Shown: in pieces, positions 26,377 to 36,788 of the stretch
How positions within the stretch are numbered: the stretch's first letter is position 1
How the letters are laid out: each line of letters opens with the position of its first letter
From: Methanohalophilus levihalophilus
GTDB taxonomy: Archaea > Halobacteriota > Methanosarcinia > Methanosarcinales > Methanosarcinaceae
Direction: 5' to 3'
NCBI RefSeq assembly: GCF_017874375.1
Contig: NZ_JAGGLK010000002.1
Coordinates: forward strand, 124,001 to 188,000
Length of the DNA stretch: 64,000 nt
The notes under the pieces: generated by a model
What the model saw: only the letters and a program-made list of their open reading frames with translations
What the model was told of the DNA's origin: nothing
Databases searched by the model: none
Made by a program: the position numbers and the translations under genes

Positions 26377-28848
26377 ATGGATATTGAAAACAGGAAAAAG
26401 CAGCTTCTCAGTAGTTTACCCTATATCCTAGGAGTAACTATTTCGTTTATAATTGCGCTATCCATCAGACTACGTCCATCAGCAAGTGTTTTCCTTTCAA
26501 ATGGATTCGTACGGTTTGGGGGTAACGATCCATGGTATCATTTAAGAAATGTAGATTATATTTTGAACAATTTCCCTAATATACTATGGTTTGATGCTTA
26601 TACACAGTATCCTTATGGCACGTCTCAGGTTTTTGCACCCCTTTATGATGTCTTTTTGGCGCTAATTATATGGATACTTGGATTTGGAAATCCTAGCCAA
26701 GAACTTATCCACACAACAGCGGCTTATTATCCTGCATTTTTAGGCGCACTTGTTGTAATTCCAACATATTTTGCTGCGAAGTGGTTATTTGATCGTAGAG
26801 TAGGTTTACTTGCGTCTTTTTTGATTGCAGTTGCACCAGGACAGTTCCTTTCAAGGTCAATAATAGGCTTTAACGATCACCACATTGCTGAGACACTATT
26901 GACCACCATTATTGTTATGTTCTTGATAATGGCTTTAAGGACATTGAAGGAGCATCCAATTAGTTTTGCAAACTTGAAAAATCATGAATTCAGTGCATTA
27001 AAACCGGTTCTACCGTATATCATTCTTGCAGGTATCTCTTTGGGTGCATATTCTCTTGCATGGCTGGGAGCAGTCTTTTTCAGTTTCATAATTGGGATAT
27101 ACATAACGGTGCAACATGTTGTAGACCATATGCACAAACGGTCAACTGATTATTTGGCAATCACTGGTGTAGTTGTTTTTGCAATTGCATTGTTGATGGT
27201 ACTTTTGGTACCAGAACTTCGTGGAAGATCTTTATTGATGAGAGGTCTAGCTGGTGGAATTGTTGCATTCCCCATTCTTACTTTAATTTCCATGGAGCTA
27301 AATAAAAGGAATCTTAAGAATTACTACTATCCACTTTCAATTTTACTTTTATCTGTAATTGTGGTTGCAGCTGCAAAAATACTGTCTCCACCTACTTACT
27401 CACTGGTTACAAGCCTGGCAAGTTATTTCACGCTTACTGGGGGCGGATTAACAGTTGCAGAAGCCTCGCCTCTTCTCATACAAGGTGGTGTTTTCACTCT
27501 CCAACCAATTTGGTACAATTTTGCCCTTGCAGGAGTATTTTCTTTCATAGCGCTTGCAATTCTGGCTTATGTTGCTATCTACAAACACAACAATCGGGAA
27601 CAAACATTTTTGATTGTCTGGTCAGTAATGATCATCTGGGCGATGCTCCAGCAAAACCGCTTTGCATACTATTACTCCGTCAATGCTTCAATATTGGCTG
27701 CATATCTCGGAGTCAAAGTATTGGACTTTGCAGGATGGAAAGATGTGGATAATCCATTTAAGGAAGCTACTGATGGCATTGGAAGGTGGTTCAAACAAAT
27801 CAAACCACTTCATGTAGTTTCCTTGATAATAATGGTTCTGATTTTGGCATATCCTTCATATGATATAGCTGACCAACAGACTCGTGGAACGGGTGGTCCT
27901 AATGGATACTGGATAGAAGCTACGATGTGGCTAAACTCTAACACACCGGATCCGGGATTGGACTACTATGAGAGCTATGATGTCATTGATAGTGGTGAGT
28001 TATACCCATATCCTGATACAGCGTATGGTGTAATGTCATGGTGGGATTACGGTCATTGGATCGAAGTCATAGGGCACCGTATTCCAAATGCAAACCCATT
28101 CCAGCAAGGTGTTGGTGGGCGGAGAAATAGTATTGATGAAGAAAATCAACCCGGAGCATCCACATTCTTCACAGCTCAATCTGAAGGGGAAGCAACTGCA
28201 GTGCTTGAAGCAGTCCACCCTGATCCGGATAAAGCAGGTGCACGTTATGTAGTATCAGATGTTGAAATGGCAACTGGAAAATTCTATGCTATGGCTGCAT
28301 GGACACTTGACACGAATGATTATTATGTCGGAGTACAAACCGATCAGGGTACACAAACCGTTCCAGGAGAACGATATTTCAATTCTATGGAATCACGTTT
28401 GCATATTTTCGACGGAAATGGTCTTGAACAATATCGCCTGGTTCACGAAACACCGGCTGCCAGCACAGCAGAGATTGGATACAAACAAGTCTACAATGTG
28501 CTATTTTCCAATGGTAACAATATTGAAGAATCAAACACAGGGTATGTAAAAATCTTTGAATATGTTGAAGGTGCGACCATTGCAGGTGAAGCTCCAGAAG
28601 GAGAAATTGTGACTATTAGCACAACAATTAAAACGAGCACAGGTAGAACATTCCTTTATTCACAATCAATGGTTTCGGATGGTGCATTTGAATTCGTTGT
28701 TCCATATTCAACTCTGGGCTCATTGGCTGGCGAGACACAATTTGATACTATGCCTGTTAGCCAATATGCGGTGACTTACGGTGATGTAGTGGAAAAAGTA
28801 GATGTTGCTGAAAGGGATGTATTGGATGGGAATGTGATCGAATTATGA
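26377..28848 (+). CDS. aglB: Archaeal oligosaccharyltransferase
   Basis: STT3/AglB transfers the lipid-linked glycan to Asn of N-X-S/T sites outside the membrane. About 823 aa: roughly 13 membrane helices to residue about 500, then a soluble domain. Motifs: GGNDPWYHLRNVDY (first acidic motif), GFNDHHIAE (second), WWDYG at about 555-559 (sequon-binding signature) and the DK-type motif DVEMATGKF. The C-terminal 120 residues look like a beta domain. The ATG at 26377 is chosen over GTG at 26368. Being divergent from the glycan operon and upstream of two archaellin genes, it is the likely ligase for that glycan. Confidence 0.93.
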   Translation: MDIENRKKQLLSSLPYILGVTISFIIALSIRLRPSASVFLSNGFVRFGGNDPWYHLRNVDYILNNFPNILWFDAYTQYPYGTSQVFAPLYDVFLALIIWILGFGNPSQELIHTTAAYYPAFLGALVVIPTYFAAKWLFDRRVGLLASFLIAVAPGQFLSRSIIGFNDHHIAETLLTTIIVMFLIMALRTLKEHPISFANLKNHEFSALKPVLPYIILAGISLGAYSLAWLGAVFFSFIIGIYITVQHVVDHMHKRSTDYLAITGVVVFAIALLMVLLVPELRGRSLLMRGLAGGIVAFPILTLISMELNKRNLKNYYYPLSILLLSVIVVAAAKILSPPTYSLVTSLASYFTLTGGGLTVAEASPLLIQGGVFTLQPIWYNFALAGVFSFIALAILAYVAIYKHNNREQTFLIVWSVMIIWAMLQQNRFAYYYSVNASILAAYLGVKVLDFAGWKDVDNPFKEATDGIGRWFKQIKPLHVVSLIIMVLILAYPSYDIADQQTRGTGGPNGYWIEATMWLNSNTPDPGLDYYESYDVIDSGELYPYPDTAYGVMSWWDYGHWIEVIGHRIPNANPFQQGVGGRRNSIDEENQPGASTFFTAQSEGEATAVLEAVHPDPDKAGARYVVSDVEMATGKFYAMAAWTLDTNDYYVGVQTDQGTQTVPGERYFNSMESRLHIFDGNGLEQYRLVHETPAASTAEIGYKQVYNVLFSNGNNIEESNTGYVKIFEYVEGATIAGEAPEGEIVTISTTIKTSTGRTFLYSQSMVSDGAFEFVVPYSTLGSLAGETQFDTMPVSQYAVTYGDVVEKVDVAERDVLDGNVIEL

Positions 28849-28897
28849 TTCATAGCTACTTTTTGATTGTTTTTTCATTATTTGAGGATTGTTTACA

Positions 28898-29761
28898 ATG
28901 GAAATAAAAAAGGCGGTTATTCCTGCTGCAGGTCTTGGTACTCGCTTTCTTCCGGTGACGAAGTCCATGCCGAAAGAAATGCTTCCAATAATTGACAAAC
29001 CAGTTATCCATTATGTTGTTGAGGAGGCTATTGCTGCAGGTATAGATGACATCATTTTTGTTACAGGTAGAAGTAAACGTTCCATTGAAGACTATTTTGA
29101 TGAATCCCCAGAATTGGAGATGCACCTTCGCAATAGTCACAAAGATGATCTCTTGAAAATCGTAGAAGATATTTCTTCAATGGTTGATATCCATTACATA
29201 AGGCAGAAAGAACCAAAAGGACTTGGTGATGCCATAATGCGTTCCAGAAAGCATGTCAATGGCGACCCATTTGCGGTGCTTTTAGGCGATGATATAATTG
29301 TTAACAAAACTCCCTGTATTCGGCAACTGATAGAAGTATCCAAAAAATATCAGTGTTCTACGATTGCAGTGGAGCAAGTTCCACGTAAGAAAGTTAGTAG
29401 TTATGGAATCATAAAGGGGCAACCACTTGAAGAATCTCTTTACATTCTTGAAGACATCGTGGAAAAACCTTCAATTGACAAAGCGCCATCAGATATTGGA
29501 GCAATAGGAAGGTATGTGTTTACCCCGGAAATATTTGATTGCATAAATGAAGCTGGAATCGGGGTTGGGGGCGAAATTCAGCTTACAGATGGTATTCGTA
29601 TGCTTAATAAAATGCAGAAAGTCTATGCTTATAAATTTGCAGGCCGGCGCTATGATACCGGGGATAAATTAGGTTATGTGAAAGCAATCATTGATTTTGC
29701 AATCCAGAACGAAAGTTTTGGCTCTCAAGTAAAGGATTACTTGTGCAAAAAAGTCGATTAA
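28898..29761 (+). CDS. galU: UTP-glucose-1-phosphate uridylyltransferase
   Basis: Makes UDP-glucose from UTP and glucose-1-phosphate. 287 aa. Nucleotide-binding [17 protein letters not shown] (about 11-27), [18 protein letters not shown] (metal), and VEKPS plus [10 protein letters not shown] of the sugar-binding part. ATG at 28898 has GAGGAT eight bases upstream. It lies 49 bases behind aglB, probably the same transcript, and feeds the epimerase at 6573. Confidence 0.9.
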   Translation: MEIKKAVIPAAGLGTRFLPVTKSMPKEMLPIIDKPVIHYVVEEAIAAGIDDIIFVTGRSKRSIEDYFDESPELEMHLRNSHKDDLLKIVEDISSMVDIHYIRQKEPKGLGDAIMRSRKHVNGDPFAVLLGDDIIVNKTPCIRQLIEVSKKYQCSTIAVEQVPRKKVSSYGIIKGQPLEESLYILEDIVEKPSIDKAPSDIGAIGRYVFTPEIFDCINEAGIGVGGEIQLTDGIRMLNKMQKVYAYKFAGRRYDTGDKLGYVKAIIDFAIQNESFGSQVKDYLCKKVD

Positions 29762-29841
29762 TTAAATTTTTAACTTCTCCATGTTTTTGTTTTCCGCTAC
29801 TTACAAATATCATCGTGCAAATCGTACATTCGGGTGAGAGC

Positions 29842-30327
29842 ATGAAAAGCATGATCAAAGGAAAAGCATGGCTGTACGGGGATGATATTGATACCGATGT
29901 TATTATCCCCGGGAAATATTTGAGAACCACCGACATGCAGGTCTTTGCCGATCATGCAATGGAGGGCATTGATCCCGGATTTTCCAAAAAAATATCTCCC
30001 GGTGACATAATAGTTGCAAGGAATAATTTTGGTTGTGGTTCTTCAAGGGAGCAGGCGCCACTTGCCCTGAAACATGCGGGGGTAGGCTGCGTAATTGCAA
30101 ATTCCTTTGGGCGCATTTTTTTCCGCAATTCCATTAACGTAGGGCTTCCCCTTATGGAAGCAGATGTTACCTGCAAAGAAGGGGATGAAGTGGAAGTCGA
30201 TCTTCTTAAAGGGCAAATCACAGTTGGTGACAAGGTCTTTGAAGGTCACAAATTGCCAGATTTCCTGCTTGAAATTCTTACCGATGGTGGTCTTGTGGAG
30301 CACCGCAAAAAACAGAAACAGGGTTAA
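29842..30327 (+). CDS. leuD: 3-isopropylmalate / homoaconitate hydratase small subunit
   Basis: 161 aa, small subunit of the aconitase-like enzyme of leucine or coenzyme B (Aks) synthesis. Family motifs: [16 protein letters not shown] (about 13-28), [12 protein letters not shown] (about 61-72) and [16 protein letters not shown] chose the ATG at 29842, next to GGTGAG; the upstream frame extension is out of family. The large subunit is not in the window. Followed three bases later by an unrecognised gene and then leuB/aksF. Confidence 0.85.
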   Translation: MKSMIKGKAWLYGDDIDTDVIIPGKYLRTTDMQVFADHAMEGIDPGFSKKISPGDIIVARNNFGCGSSREQAPLALKHAGVGCVIANSFGRIFFRNSINVGLPLMEADVTCKEGDEVEVDLLKGQITVGDKVFEGHKLPDFLLEILTDGGLVEHRKKQKQG

Positions 30328-30330
30328 TTC

Positions 30331-31188
30331 ATGATCTTCCCTCAGGAATACAAGCATGTGGGTATGACTCACATCTCTCCGGAAGAGAGTGAAAATGAAC
30401 CAGTTTATTTTCTTTCACAATACATTATCGTAAACAAGCCTGAGGGAGCAAGTAAAAAGTACTGGCTTTACGAAGTCCAGCATGAAGGTGAAGGCCTGCT
30501 GCGGAGAGTTACAGATATTATGTTGCTTGCTGGCCCTGAGAACATACTAAGTTATGAAGAGCATCTGAACATAAAAAACAGGAATTTGCTGGTTGAAACT
30601 GCTCATTCTCTCTGCAAAGGAGATATCAATACAGTTCTTTTTACGGGAATTGACAATCATGTGACTTTTGTTCATGATCCTGATATTTCTGAAATAATTG
30701 AAGTTGAGATTCTTGATGTGGCTCCTCCATATCCTTCAAGGCTTTGTGATGTGATCAGGAGACTTGAGAAATCGGGTATTTTTGGTGAATTCGGAATGCG
30801 GTTTACTGAGAATATAGTTGATCTAAAGCAGTTTGAAGGGGATAATACAGTGTTCCCATGTTCTGCATCCGGGCTCTCAGGAAAATGCCTTGACAATGAT
30901 GTTATTACGGAGCCTGGTTCCCTGCTCGTAGGTTGTGAAATATCTCAAGCACTTTTTGAATCCAGATTTCCGGGGTTGGAATATAAATTTATCAGTATTT
31001 GTCCCTTTAGTTCTGATATTGTAAAACCAACAAAACCATTTATTGCACGTTGTTGTCAAGCAGAACGTTCCGGACAGGTGACAATTGATGATATTCCGGG
31101 AGCTACAGTCCACTGGGGTGCTTCGGAATTCCAGATTGCAGATGCGATTCGTGTCCTTGTCCAGAGGCTTAAGGAGGAAAACAGATGA
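30331..31188 (+). CDS. Unrecognised protein between leuD and leuB (285 aa)
   Basis: A soluble protein with no signal peptide or membrane segment and no motif I can name. Features: about seven cysteines in the second half (FPCSASGLSGKC, GCEIS, CPFSSD, ARCCQAE), which might bind metal, and a conserved-looking YPSRLCDVIRRLEKSG. It starts three bases after leuD and its stop overlaps the start of leuB (ATGA), so it is translated with the two isopropylmalate or homocitrate pathway enzymes. A role in that pathway is an inference from position only. Confidence 0.6.
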   Translation: MIFPQEYKHVGMTHISPEESENEPVYFLSQYIIVNKPEGASKKYWLYEVQHEGEGLLRRVTDIMLLAGPENILSYEEHLNIKNRNLLVETAHSLCKGDINTVLFTGIDNHVTFVHDPDISEIIEVEILDVAPPYPSRLCDVIRRLEKSGIFGEFGMRFTENIVDLKQFEGDNTVFPCSASGLSGKCLDNDVITEPGSLLVGCEISQALFESRFPGLEYKFISICPFSSDIVKPTKPFIARCCQAERSGQVTIDDIPGATVHWGASEFQIADAIRVLVQRLKEENR

Positions 31189-32180
31189 AATTAGCAGTAA
31201 TTGAAGGAGATGGGGTTGGAAAGGAAGTTATACCGGCTGCTCTTCAAGTGTTGGATTGTTTTCCTATTTCTTTCGAAAAAGTTCCATTTGAAGTTGGCTA
31301 CGGGCGCTGGGAAAAAACAGGACAGGCAATTTCAGACGACGATATTGAACTTCTCAGAGGTTGCGATTGTATCCTCTTTGGGGCTGTTACAACCCCTCCT
31401 GATCCCAATTACAAAAGTGTTCTTCTGACGATTCGGAAGCAACTTGATCTCTATGCAAATATAAGGCCTATTCATCCCATAAAAGGAATCCACGGTGTAA
31501 ATGCATCAAGCGATTTTGATATTCTGATAGTCAGGGAAAATACTGAAGGTATGTATTCAGGTATCGAAGAAGTAGGCTCAGAAGAAGCTTTCACAAAGCG
31601 GGTTGTAACAAAACATGGCTCGGCCCGTATTGCCGAGGTTGCATGCAAATTTGCAAAGAAACGCAATCAAAAACTGACAATAGTGCATAAATCCAATGTA
31701 CTCAAGTCAGACACCCTTTTTTTGGATACGTGCAGACAGGTTGCGAACTCTATGGGAGTTGAACACAATGATATGCTTGTTGACGCAATGGCCTACGATA
31801 TGATCCGCTCTCCTGAAAAGTATGGTGTAGTTGTTGCTACCAATCTTTTTGGGGATATTCTGAGTGATCTGGGGGCGGCTCTAGTTGGCAGTCTTGGCCT
31901 TGTGCCAAGTGCAAACATCGGTAAGAACCAGGCATTTTTTGAACCAGTTCACGGAAGTGCTCCTGATATTGCAGGACAGGGGATTGCAAATCCTATAGCT
32001 GCAATTCTTTCTGTGAAAATGTTACTTAACTGGATGGGCGAAGACGAAGCTGCCGGAAAGGTAGAGATGGCAGTCGAAAAAGCGATTTCCAACGGTGTCA
32101 AAACTCCTGATCTTGGGGGAAAAGCAACTACTCAGGAACTAACATAGGAAGTTGTTAGGATACTACGTTCCAGCGTTTGA
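31185..32180 (+). CDS. leuB: Isopropylmalate / homoisocitrate dehydrogenase, with in-frame TAG near the C-terminus
   Basis: NAD-dependent oxidative decarboxylase, leucine (LeuB) or coenzyme B (AksF) pathway. Motifs: EGDGVGKEV (residues 6-14), IRKQLDLYANIRP, IVRENTEGMYSG, IVHKSNVLKSD, VATNLFGDILSDLGAAL, EPVHGSAPDIAGQG. After GGKATTQELT a TAG (32145-32147) interrupts the frame; relatives continue for about ten residues here, and the frame does too (EVVRILRSSV, then TGA), so I extend the gene to 32180 (331 aa with one unassigned residue). Termination at TAG would give 320 aa and might still be functional. LeuB and AksF cannot be separated by sequence here. Confidence 0.85.
32145..32147 (+). other. 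In-frame TAG codon (codon 321 of leuB/aksF)
   Basis: It would be the only TAG stop among roughly 60 genes. Ten further sense codons and a TGA follow in frame and resemble the family's C-terminal helix. Confidence 0.7.
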
Positions 32181-32195
32181 TTTTTAAAATCCTTT

Positions 32196-33848
32196 TCAGG
32201 TTCCCAGCAGGACTCCTACAGCGTTTTCAGTGAACACTGCACCGACTCCGCCTATCCACATCATTATTACGAAATCAGTGGTTCCGCTTAGCATATGCCC
32301 TCCGTTAACAACTCTTATGAGGAGTGCTGATACAGCGGCGTGCACAAACACAATAAACATGATCATAAGAGAAAGGAGTTGTACACTTCCGATGTCAGTG
32401 TAAATGATCATTCCCAGTGACATATCCGAATCCATTTGCATGGAAGTAAACATATCCTGCATAAGTCCGACTACGCTTACAGAAATGTTAAGGGTAAAAG
32501 CGATACCTGCAGTCAGCCCATATAGGACACCTACCAAGCTTGAAGCTGACTGATATCTCTTTTTTCGAAGATTGACAATTTTCAGGAAATTACTTGCAAG
32601 CATATCCCCTATTAATTCCGGTTTTCCTCCAAGATTTGTCGCTTCCACAAAAATCTCACTGAATCGCTGGATTAGGTTGCTTCCGGTATTTGCGGCAAAC
32701 ATTTCCCATGCCTGGAATTTGTCAATCCTTGTGTTAACTCTCCGAAACAGGTCATTAACGTCTTGAGTAAGTGCACCGAAATCGTGATTTGTGAGGGATC
32801 TCAACGCATCATCAATCATCCCGCCCCGGGCACCGGCTGAGCTTCCAAGGGAACGAATGAATGCAGGGTAGTTTTCATCCATTCTACGGATTTCCTTTTC
32901 AATTTTGCTTGACATTCTGCCTGTGTATATAAGGGGGGTCATGACCATAGGGATGTCAATCAACGTCGGAAATTTGTCATAAAAAAAGAGCACAATAGCG
33001 ATAACTGTGCACGCTATCAGGGAAATTGGGATCGTCCTAAACAATCTGGCCTTTTTTTCTGTGTTCCTTTTGGTCTGCTGCCAGATTGGATCTTTTGGAA
33101 CCTTGCTTCTTGTGAAAAACAAAATAGCAACATAGACCATTGAAAACATTACAGCTACCATTGTCATGAGAAGAACTGCATCCATTCCTGTAATTACAGG
33201 CATGATAATTGCAAATGAAGCCATAAAAATGAGCGCCATGACAAGCGACACAAACAATTCTTTTATTACTTCCACATTGTAGAGTGCACTGTTATACATT
33301 GATTCATATTCGTGCATCACTACTGCCTGCTCTGACTCAAGGAAAGTTCGGACATCTTCTCCTGATTGTAGTCCATGGGCGAAACGATCGAGGAAATCCT
33401 GGAAAATCACAGATGGTGTTCTTTTTGAGATGAATCTGCAGGCATCCGAAAGACTGAGATTCCACACCACAACAAGGTTGTAAATTTTGCGACTTTCCTC
33501 GGAAAGCAGGGCATATGATTTGTTTTCAGAGAGTATTCTGATAATATCAATTCGCGGGGTTTCAGCCGTTGAAATAACACCCATCTGTGTTATGTAGTAG
33601 TGCATTTCGTTATTTATTTTCCCGACTTTTGCACCGAGTATTGAAAGAGGATAATACACAGCAAAGAGGATGCAAATAGGGGGGATTATAGCAGGAATAT
33701 AATATGCTGATCCAGTAAAAAGATCTGAGAAAAATGTGTACATTATTGCGGGAAAAAGGAAACCAATGGCAATCAATGGAAGTGCAAACTTCAACACATA
33801 GGTTGTAGGTTCCATCTCCATTACTTTGAATGCCTTATGGTAGTCCAT
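32196..33848 (-). CDS. arlJ: Archaellum membrane platform protein ArlJ (locus 1)
   Basis: 550 aa, TadC/GspF-like polytopic protein that anchors the archaellum motor in the membrane. About eight membrane segments in three groups (residues about 15-60, 190-275, 440-545) separated by two cytoplasmic helical domains; YPAFIRSLGSSAGARGG (about 325) is typical. Ends 15 bases from the end of leuB, convergent. Last gene of locus 1. Confidence 0.88.
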   Translation of the reverse strand: MDYHKAFKVMEMEPTTYVLKFALPLIAIGFLFPAIMYTFFSDLFTGSAYYIPAIIPPICILFAVYYPLSILGAKVGKINNEMHYYITQMGVISTAETPRIDIIRILSENKSYALLSEESRKIYNLVVVWNLSLSDACRFISKRTPSVIFQDFLDRFAHGLQSGEDVRTFLESEQAVVMHEYESMYNSALYNVEVIKELFVSLVMALIFMASFAIIMPVITGMDAVLLMTMVAVMFSMVYVAILFFTRSKVPKDPIWQQTKRNTEKKARLFRTIPISLIACTVIAIVLFFYDKFPTLIDIPMVMTPLIYTGRMSSKIEKEIRRMDENYPAFIRSLGSSAGARGGMIDDALRSLTNHDFGALTQDVNDLFRRVNTRIDKFQAWEMFAANTGSNLIQRFSEIFVEATNLGGKPELIGDMLASNFLKIVNLRKKRYQSASSLVGVLYGLTAGIAFTLNISVSVVGLMQDMFTSMQMDSDMSLGMIIYTDIGSVQLLSLMIMFIVFVHAAVSALLIRVVNGGHMLSGTTDFVIMMWIGGVGAVFTENAVGVLLGT

Positions 33849-33859
33849 TGTCCATCCTC

Positions 33860-35512
33860 TCAGATTGTAAATGGAAGTCCGTTGACGCCGTATTTGTAAA
33901 AGTTCACAACAATTTTGAGAACCTCATGATAATCTTCAATCCCTCGGTTTCTCATTTCATTCAGAATTCTTGCCCTGAGGAATAAATCCTCGTATATCTG
34001 GCGTTTGTCTTCATATCCCAGTTTTGTAGCTATTTTGTCTTCAAGAATGAAACTATTGTTCATTCCCCTGAAATGATGTTTATCACTTTCAGGATCCCAC
34101 TGGAATACTCCTCTTGTAACAACTCCACCAGCTTCCTCATAGTATCCTTCCAGTTCTTCAATTGAAAGACATCTCCTGAGGAATTTTCCTTTTCGATATA
34201 CTGCCGATAATATCATTGCAACATTCAAGTTGTCAATAAAAGTTACAGGTACATTGATAGGGTCTCCTGTAAGTCTCTGGATCATCTTGGTTACGGCGGA
34301 CGCGTGGAAAGTTGCAAGCACAGGGTGACCCGTTTGCATTCCCTGAAAAGCTACATTTCCTTCTGCACCACGAATTTCACCTACAATGATGTAATTAGGA
34401 CGTGAACGCAAAGCAGCCTTAAGCAAAGCAAAAGTATCTACCCTTGAATCGGGTGGCCCGTCTTCCCTGGTAATCAATTGTTGCCAAACTGCTTGTGGTG
34501 GCTGAACCTCAGCTGTATCTTCTGCAGTATACATTTTTGCTTTCGGATTTACAAAAACAAGACATGCGTTGAGCATTGTTGTCTTACCACTTGCAGTTTC
34601 CCCACTGAAGAAAACACTCATTCCATTTTCCAGGCACATCCACATATATGCTGCCATTTCAGCACTCAATGCACCCCAGTTAATCAGTTGAATAATGCTT
34701 ACAGGAACATCACTGAATTTACGCATGGTAAAGCTGCTTCCGCGCTTGCTTACATCCAAACTGTAAATGATGTTAATACGGGAACCATCAGGAAGTGCGC
34801 CGTCAGCAATTGGTTTTGAGTCACTAACCGGCCTTCCGATACGTTCACTCATACTTCTGAGCCAACCATCGAGTCCCTCTTCATCTCCAAAAGTAAGGTC
34901 TGTTTGCATCATTCCTAATTTTTTGTGGACAATGAATACTCCTGAAACGCCAATGCTGTGAATATCTTCAAGATACGGATCACGGATAATTGGTTCGATT
35001 GGGCCAGAGCCCACGATGTTCCTTTCGATGTGATATCTGATATTGGAATACTCCGTTTTGTTTACAGGTACCTTCTTTAGTTGTGGCCTGAATTTCTGAA
35101 GAATACTGCCTTCACCGCTATCAGGAATATCTCCCCCGGAACCAACATCTACTGAATCATTTAGGAGCTTGAGGATCATATCACGAAGTTGTTTTTCGGA
35201 CTCAGGGACAGGTTCCTTTGCAGATTTCTCAAGAATTGAATCCATTATTACCCGGTACTTTTTCTGTTCCTTAGATGACAATCTTGGTTCGATGGAATAG
35301 TATTTGGCTTCTCCCATTTCATGAGTGCCATACAGGTGAATAAAAACCGGATCTCCCACAGGAAGAATGAGGTTCACGTCTTCCTGATCCAGATCGCTTG
35401 GCAGATTTATTACGAAGTCGGGCATTTTGCCGCCCCTTTTCATGAAATTATTAATGTAATGTTTAAGATGGGGATTTCTTTGCATTGCTTTCTGGAATCC
35501 GTTGTCTGCCAT
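33860..35512 (-). CDS. arlI: Archaellum assembly and rotation ATPase ArlI (locus 1)
   Basis: A 550-aa type II/IV secretion-like hexameric ATPase that powers assembly and rotation. Walker A GETASGKTTML (about 305-315), the Asp box AEDTAEVQPP, Walker B IIVGEIRGAEGNVAFQGMQ and the His box GHPVLATFHA. Followed 11 bases later by arlJ. A paralogue is at 42473 (locus 2). Confidence 0.92.
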   Translation of the reverse strand: MADNGFQKAMQRNPHLKHYINNFMKRGGKMPDFVINLPSDLDQEDVNLILPVGDPVFIHLYGTHEMGEAKYYSIEPRLSSKEQKKYRVIMDSILEKSAKEPVPESEKQLRDMILKLLNDSVDVGSGGDIPDSGEGSILQKFRPQLKKVPVNKTEYSNIRYHIERNIVGSGPIEPIIRDPYLEDIHSIGVSGVFIVHKKLGMMQTDLTFGDEEGLDGWLRSMSERIGRPVSDSKPIADGALPDGSRINIIYSLDVSKRGSSFTMRKFSDVPVSIIQLINWGALSAEMAAYMWMCLENGMSVFFSGETASGKTTMLNACLVFVNPKAKMYTAEDTAEVQPPQAVWQQLITREDGPPDSRVDTFALLKAALRSRPNYIIVGEIRGAEGNVAFQGMQTGHPVLATFHASAVTKMIQRLTGDPINVPVTFIDNLNVAMILSAVYRKGKFLRRCLSIEELEGYYEEAGGVVTRGVFQWDPESDKHHFRGMNNSFILEDKIATKLGYEDKRQIYEDLFLRARILNEMRNRGIEDYHEVLKIVVNFYKYGVNGLPFTI

Positions 35513-35527
35513 AGTTTCACTTCCTTA

Positions 35528-36226
35528 TCATGCAACAGCGGCAATTTCTACTACCAATCCAACTTTTGTATCTATTCTGAAACCAATCATCTGGCCAACC
35601 CTTCCCTTTGCTCCGGTGAATTTGTTGACCACCAGTATTCTTTTTACTTCAGATGCCATTGCCTTTGATTTCAATGTCATGAAAATATCACAGGACGAAC
35701 GGAACATTGATGCCAGCTCTTCAGTGAGCTGATTTGGTTCAATTGTCAGGATGATAACCTTGCCCATTCCATTTAGTTTCTTGAAGAAAGAGATCAATTC
35801 AAGACTTTTCTCTGGATCGGCACTGTATTTAATCAATGAGGATATCGTATCAATAACAATAACATCTTTCTCAAAGAGTTCTTCAGCAGACATAAGTCTC
35901 TCTATGAAATCAAATTGTGATTTCGCTGCCTTTACAAGCGGAATCACAGGAATGTAAAGTAATCTTCCTTTGAGGAGATGGTTAGCAATGGGATAGTCAA
36001 GGGAGTACATCTGGTTGATGAACCCTTTTGTTGTAAGTTGTGTTGAAACAAGGGTAACATTGATGTCATTTTCAATTAATCCGTAAGTTATCCTTTGACA
36101 TATAGTACTCTTGCCGCCACCGCTTCCTCCTTCAATGACTACAAGTGACCCTCTGGGAAATCCATTTCCGAGCTTTTCGTTAAACTCGTCCCTGTCTATC
36201 CGAAACGAAAAAACGTTTTTATCCAT
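35528..36226 (-). CDS. arlH: Archaellum RecA-like protein ArlH (locus 1)
   Basis: 232 aa, KaiC-like ATP-binding partner of ArlI and ArlJ. Walker A EGGSGGGKSTICQ (about 31-43) and Walker B DVIVIDTISSLI (about 128-139) are intact. It has the short form without a second domain. Lies between arlG and arlI with gaps of 10-15 bases. Confidence 0.9.
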   Translation of the reverse strand: MDKNVFSFRIDRDEFNEKLGNGFPRGSLVVIEGGSGGGKSTICQRITYGLIENDINVTLVSTQLTTKGFINQMYSLDYPIANHLLKGRLLYIPVIPLVKAAKSQFDFIERLMSAEELFEKDVIVIDTISSLIKYSADPEKSLELISFFKKLNGMGKVIILTIEPNQLTEELASMFRSSCDIFMTLKSKAMASEVKRILVVNKFTGAKGRVGQMIGFRIDTKVGLVVEIAAVA

Positions 36227-36235
36227 GATTGAGCC

Positions 36236-36721
36236 TCATGTTGTCCTGAAGTTGATTGCATCTGTTTTTCCATTCTCTGCGGCTATCAGGAATCGATGAT
36301 CACCCGCAGATAGTTCACTGATAGAGATGTCAATTTCAAGAACGTCCCCGGTTCTCCAGATAACTTCTCCCGCGGGAAGGGTCATGTTCACATTCGCAGG
36401 CGCTATCAATTCGCCGTCAATAAAAATATTTATAAAACCAGTTGCGAGTTCTGTCCGCCCTGTGTTTTTTACATAAAAGGTATAGGAAGAACTATCATAA
36501 GGTATCATTTCAGGATCGCTTATGACCGTTATGTCTGTTCTCAGTTGTTCGGCCATAATCTGACTGCTAACGGCGGTAGATCCTGTCAGGGACTGGACAT
36601 TTGAAGTCAGGACAGCAACCACACTCAGCGCTACAACAATTGCAGCAATAAAAAAGATCAAATGCGTCATTGCACTATCCGCATTATCATTACGAAACAT
36701 CTTTTTCATGATAGTTAGCAT
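36236..36721 (-). CDS. arlG: Archaellum stator-like protein ArlG (locus 1)
   Basis: 161 aa. One N-terminal membrane helix of pilin type (HLIFFIAAIVVALSVVAVLT, about 20-39) preceded by a charged stretch, then an extracytoplasmic beta-sandwich domain. ArlG forms filaments that, with ArlF, connect the motor to the cell envelope. GAGGGG five bases before the first ATG supports the chosen start. Confidence 0.75.
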   Translation of the reverse strand: MLTIMKKMFRNDNADSAMTHLIFFIAAIVVALSVVAVLTSNVQSLTGSTAVSSQIMAEQLRTDITVISDPEMIPYDSSSYTFYVKNTGRTELATGFINIFIDGELIAPANVNMTLPAGEVIWRTGDVLEIDISISELSAGDHRFLIAAENGKTDAINFRTT

Positions 36722-36788
36722 TAGATCCCCTCATTTTGGTATTTTGTAAATCTTAAAAATCTAATATTTATAATCGGATCAAATTATT

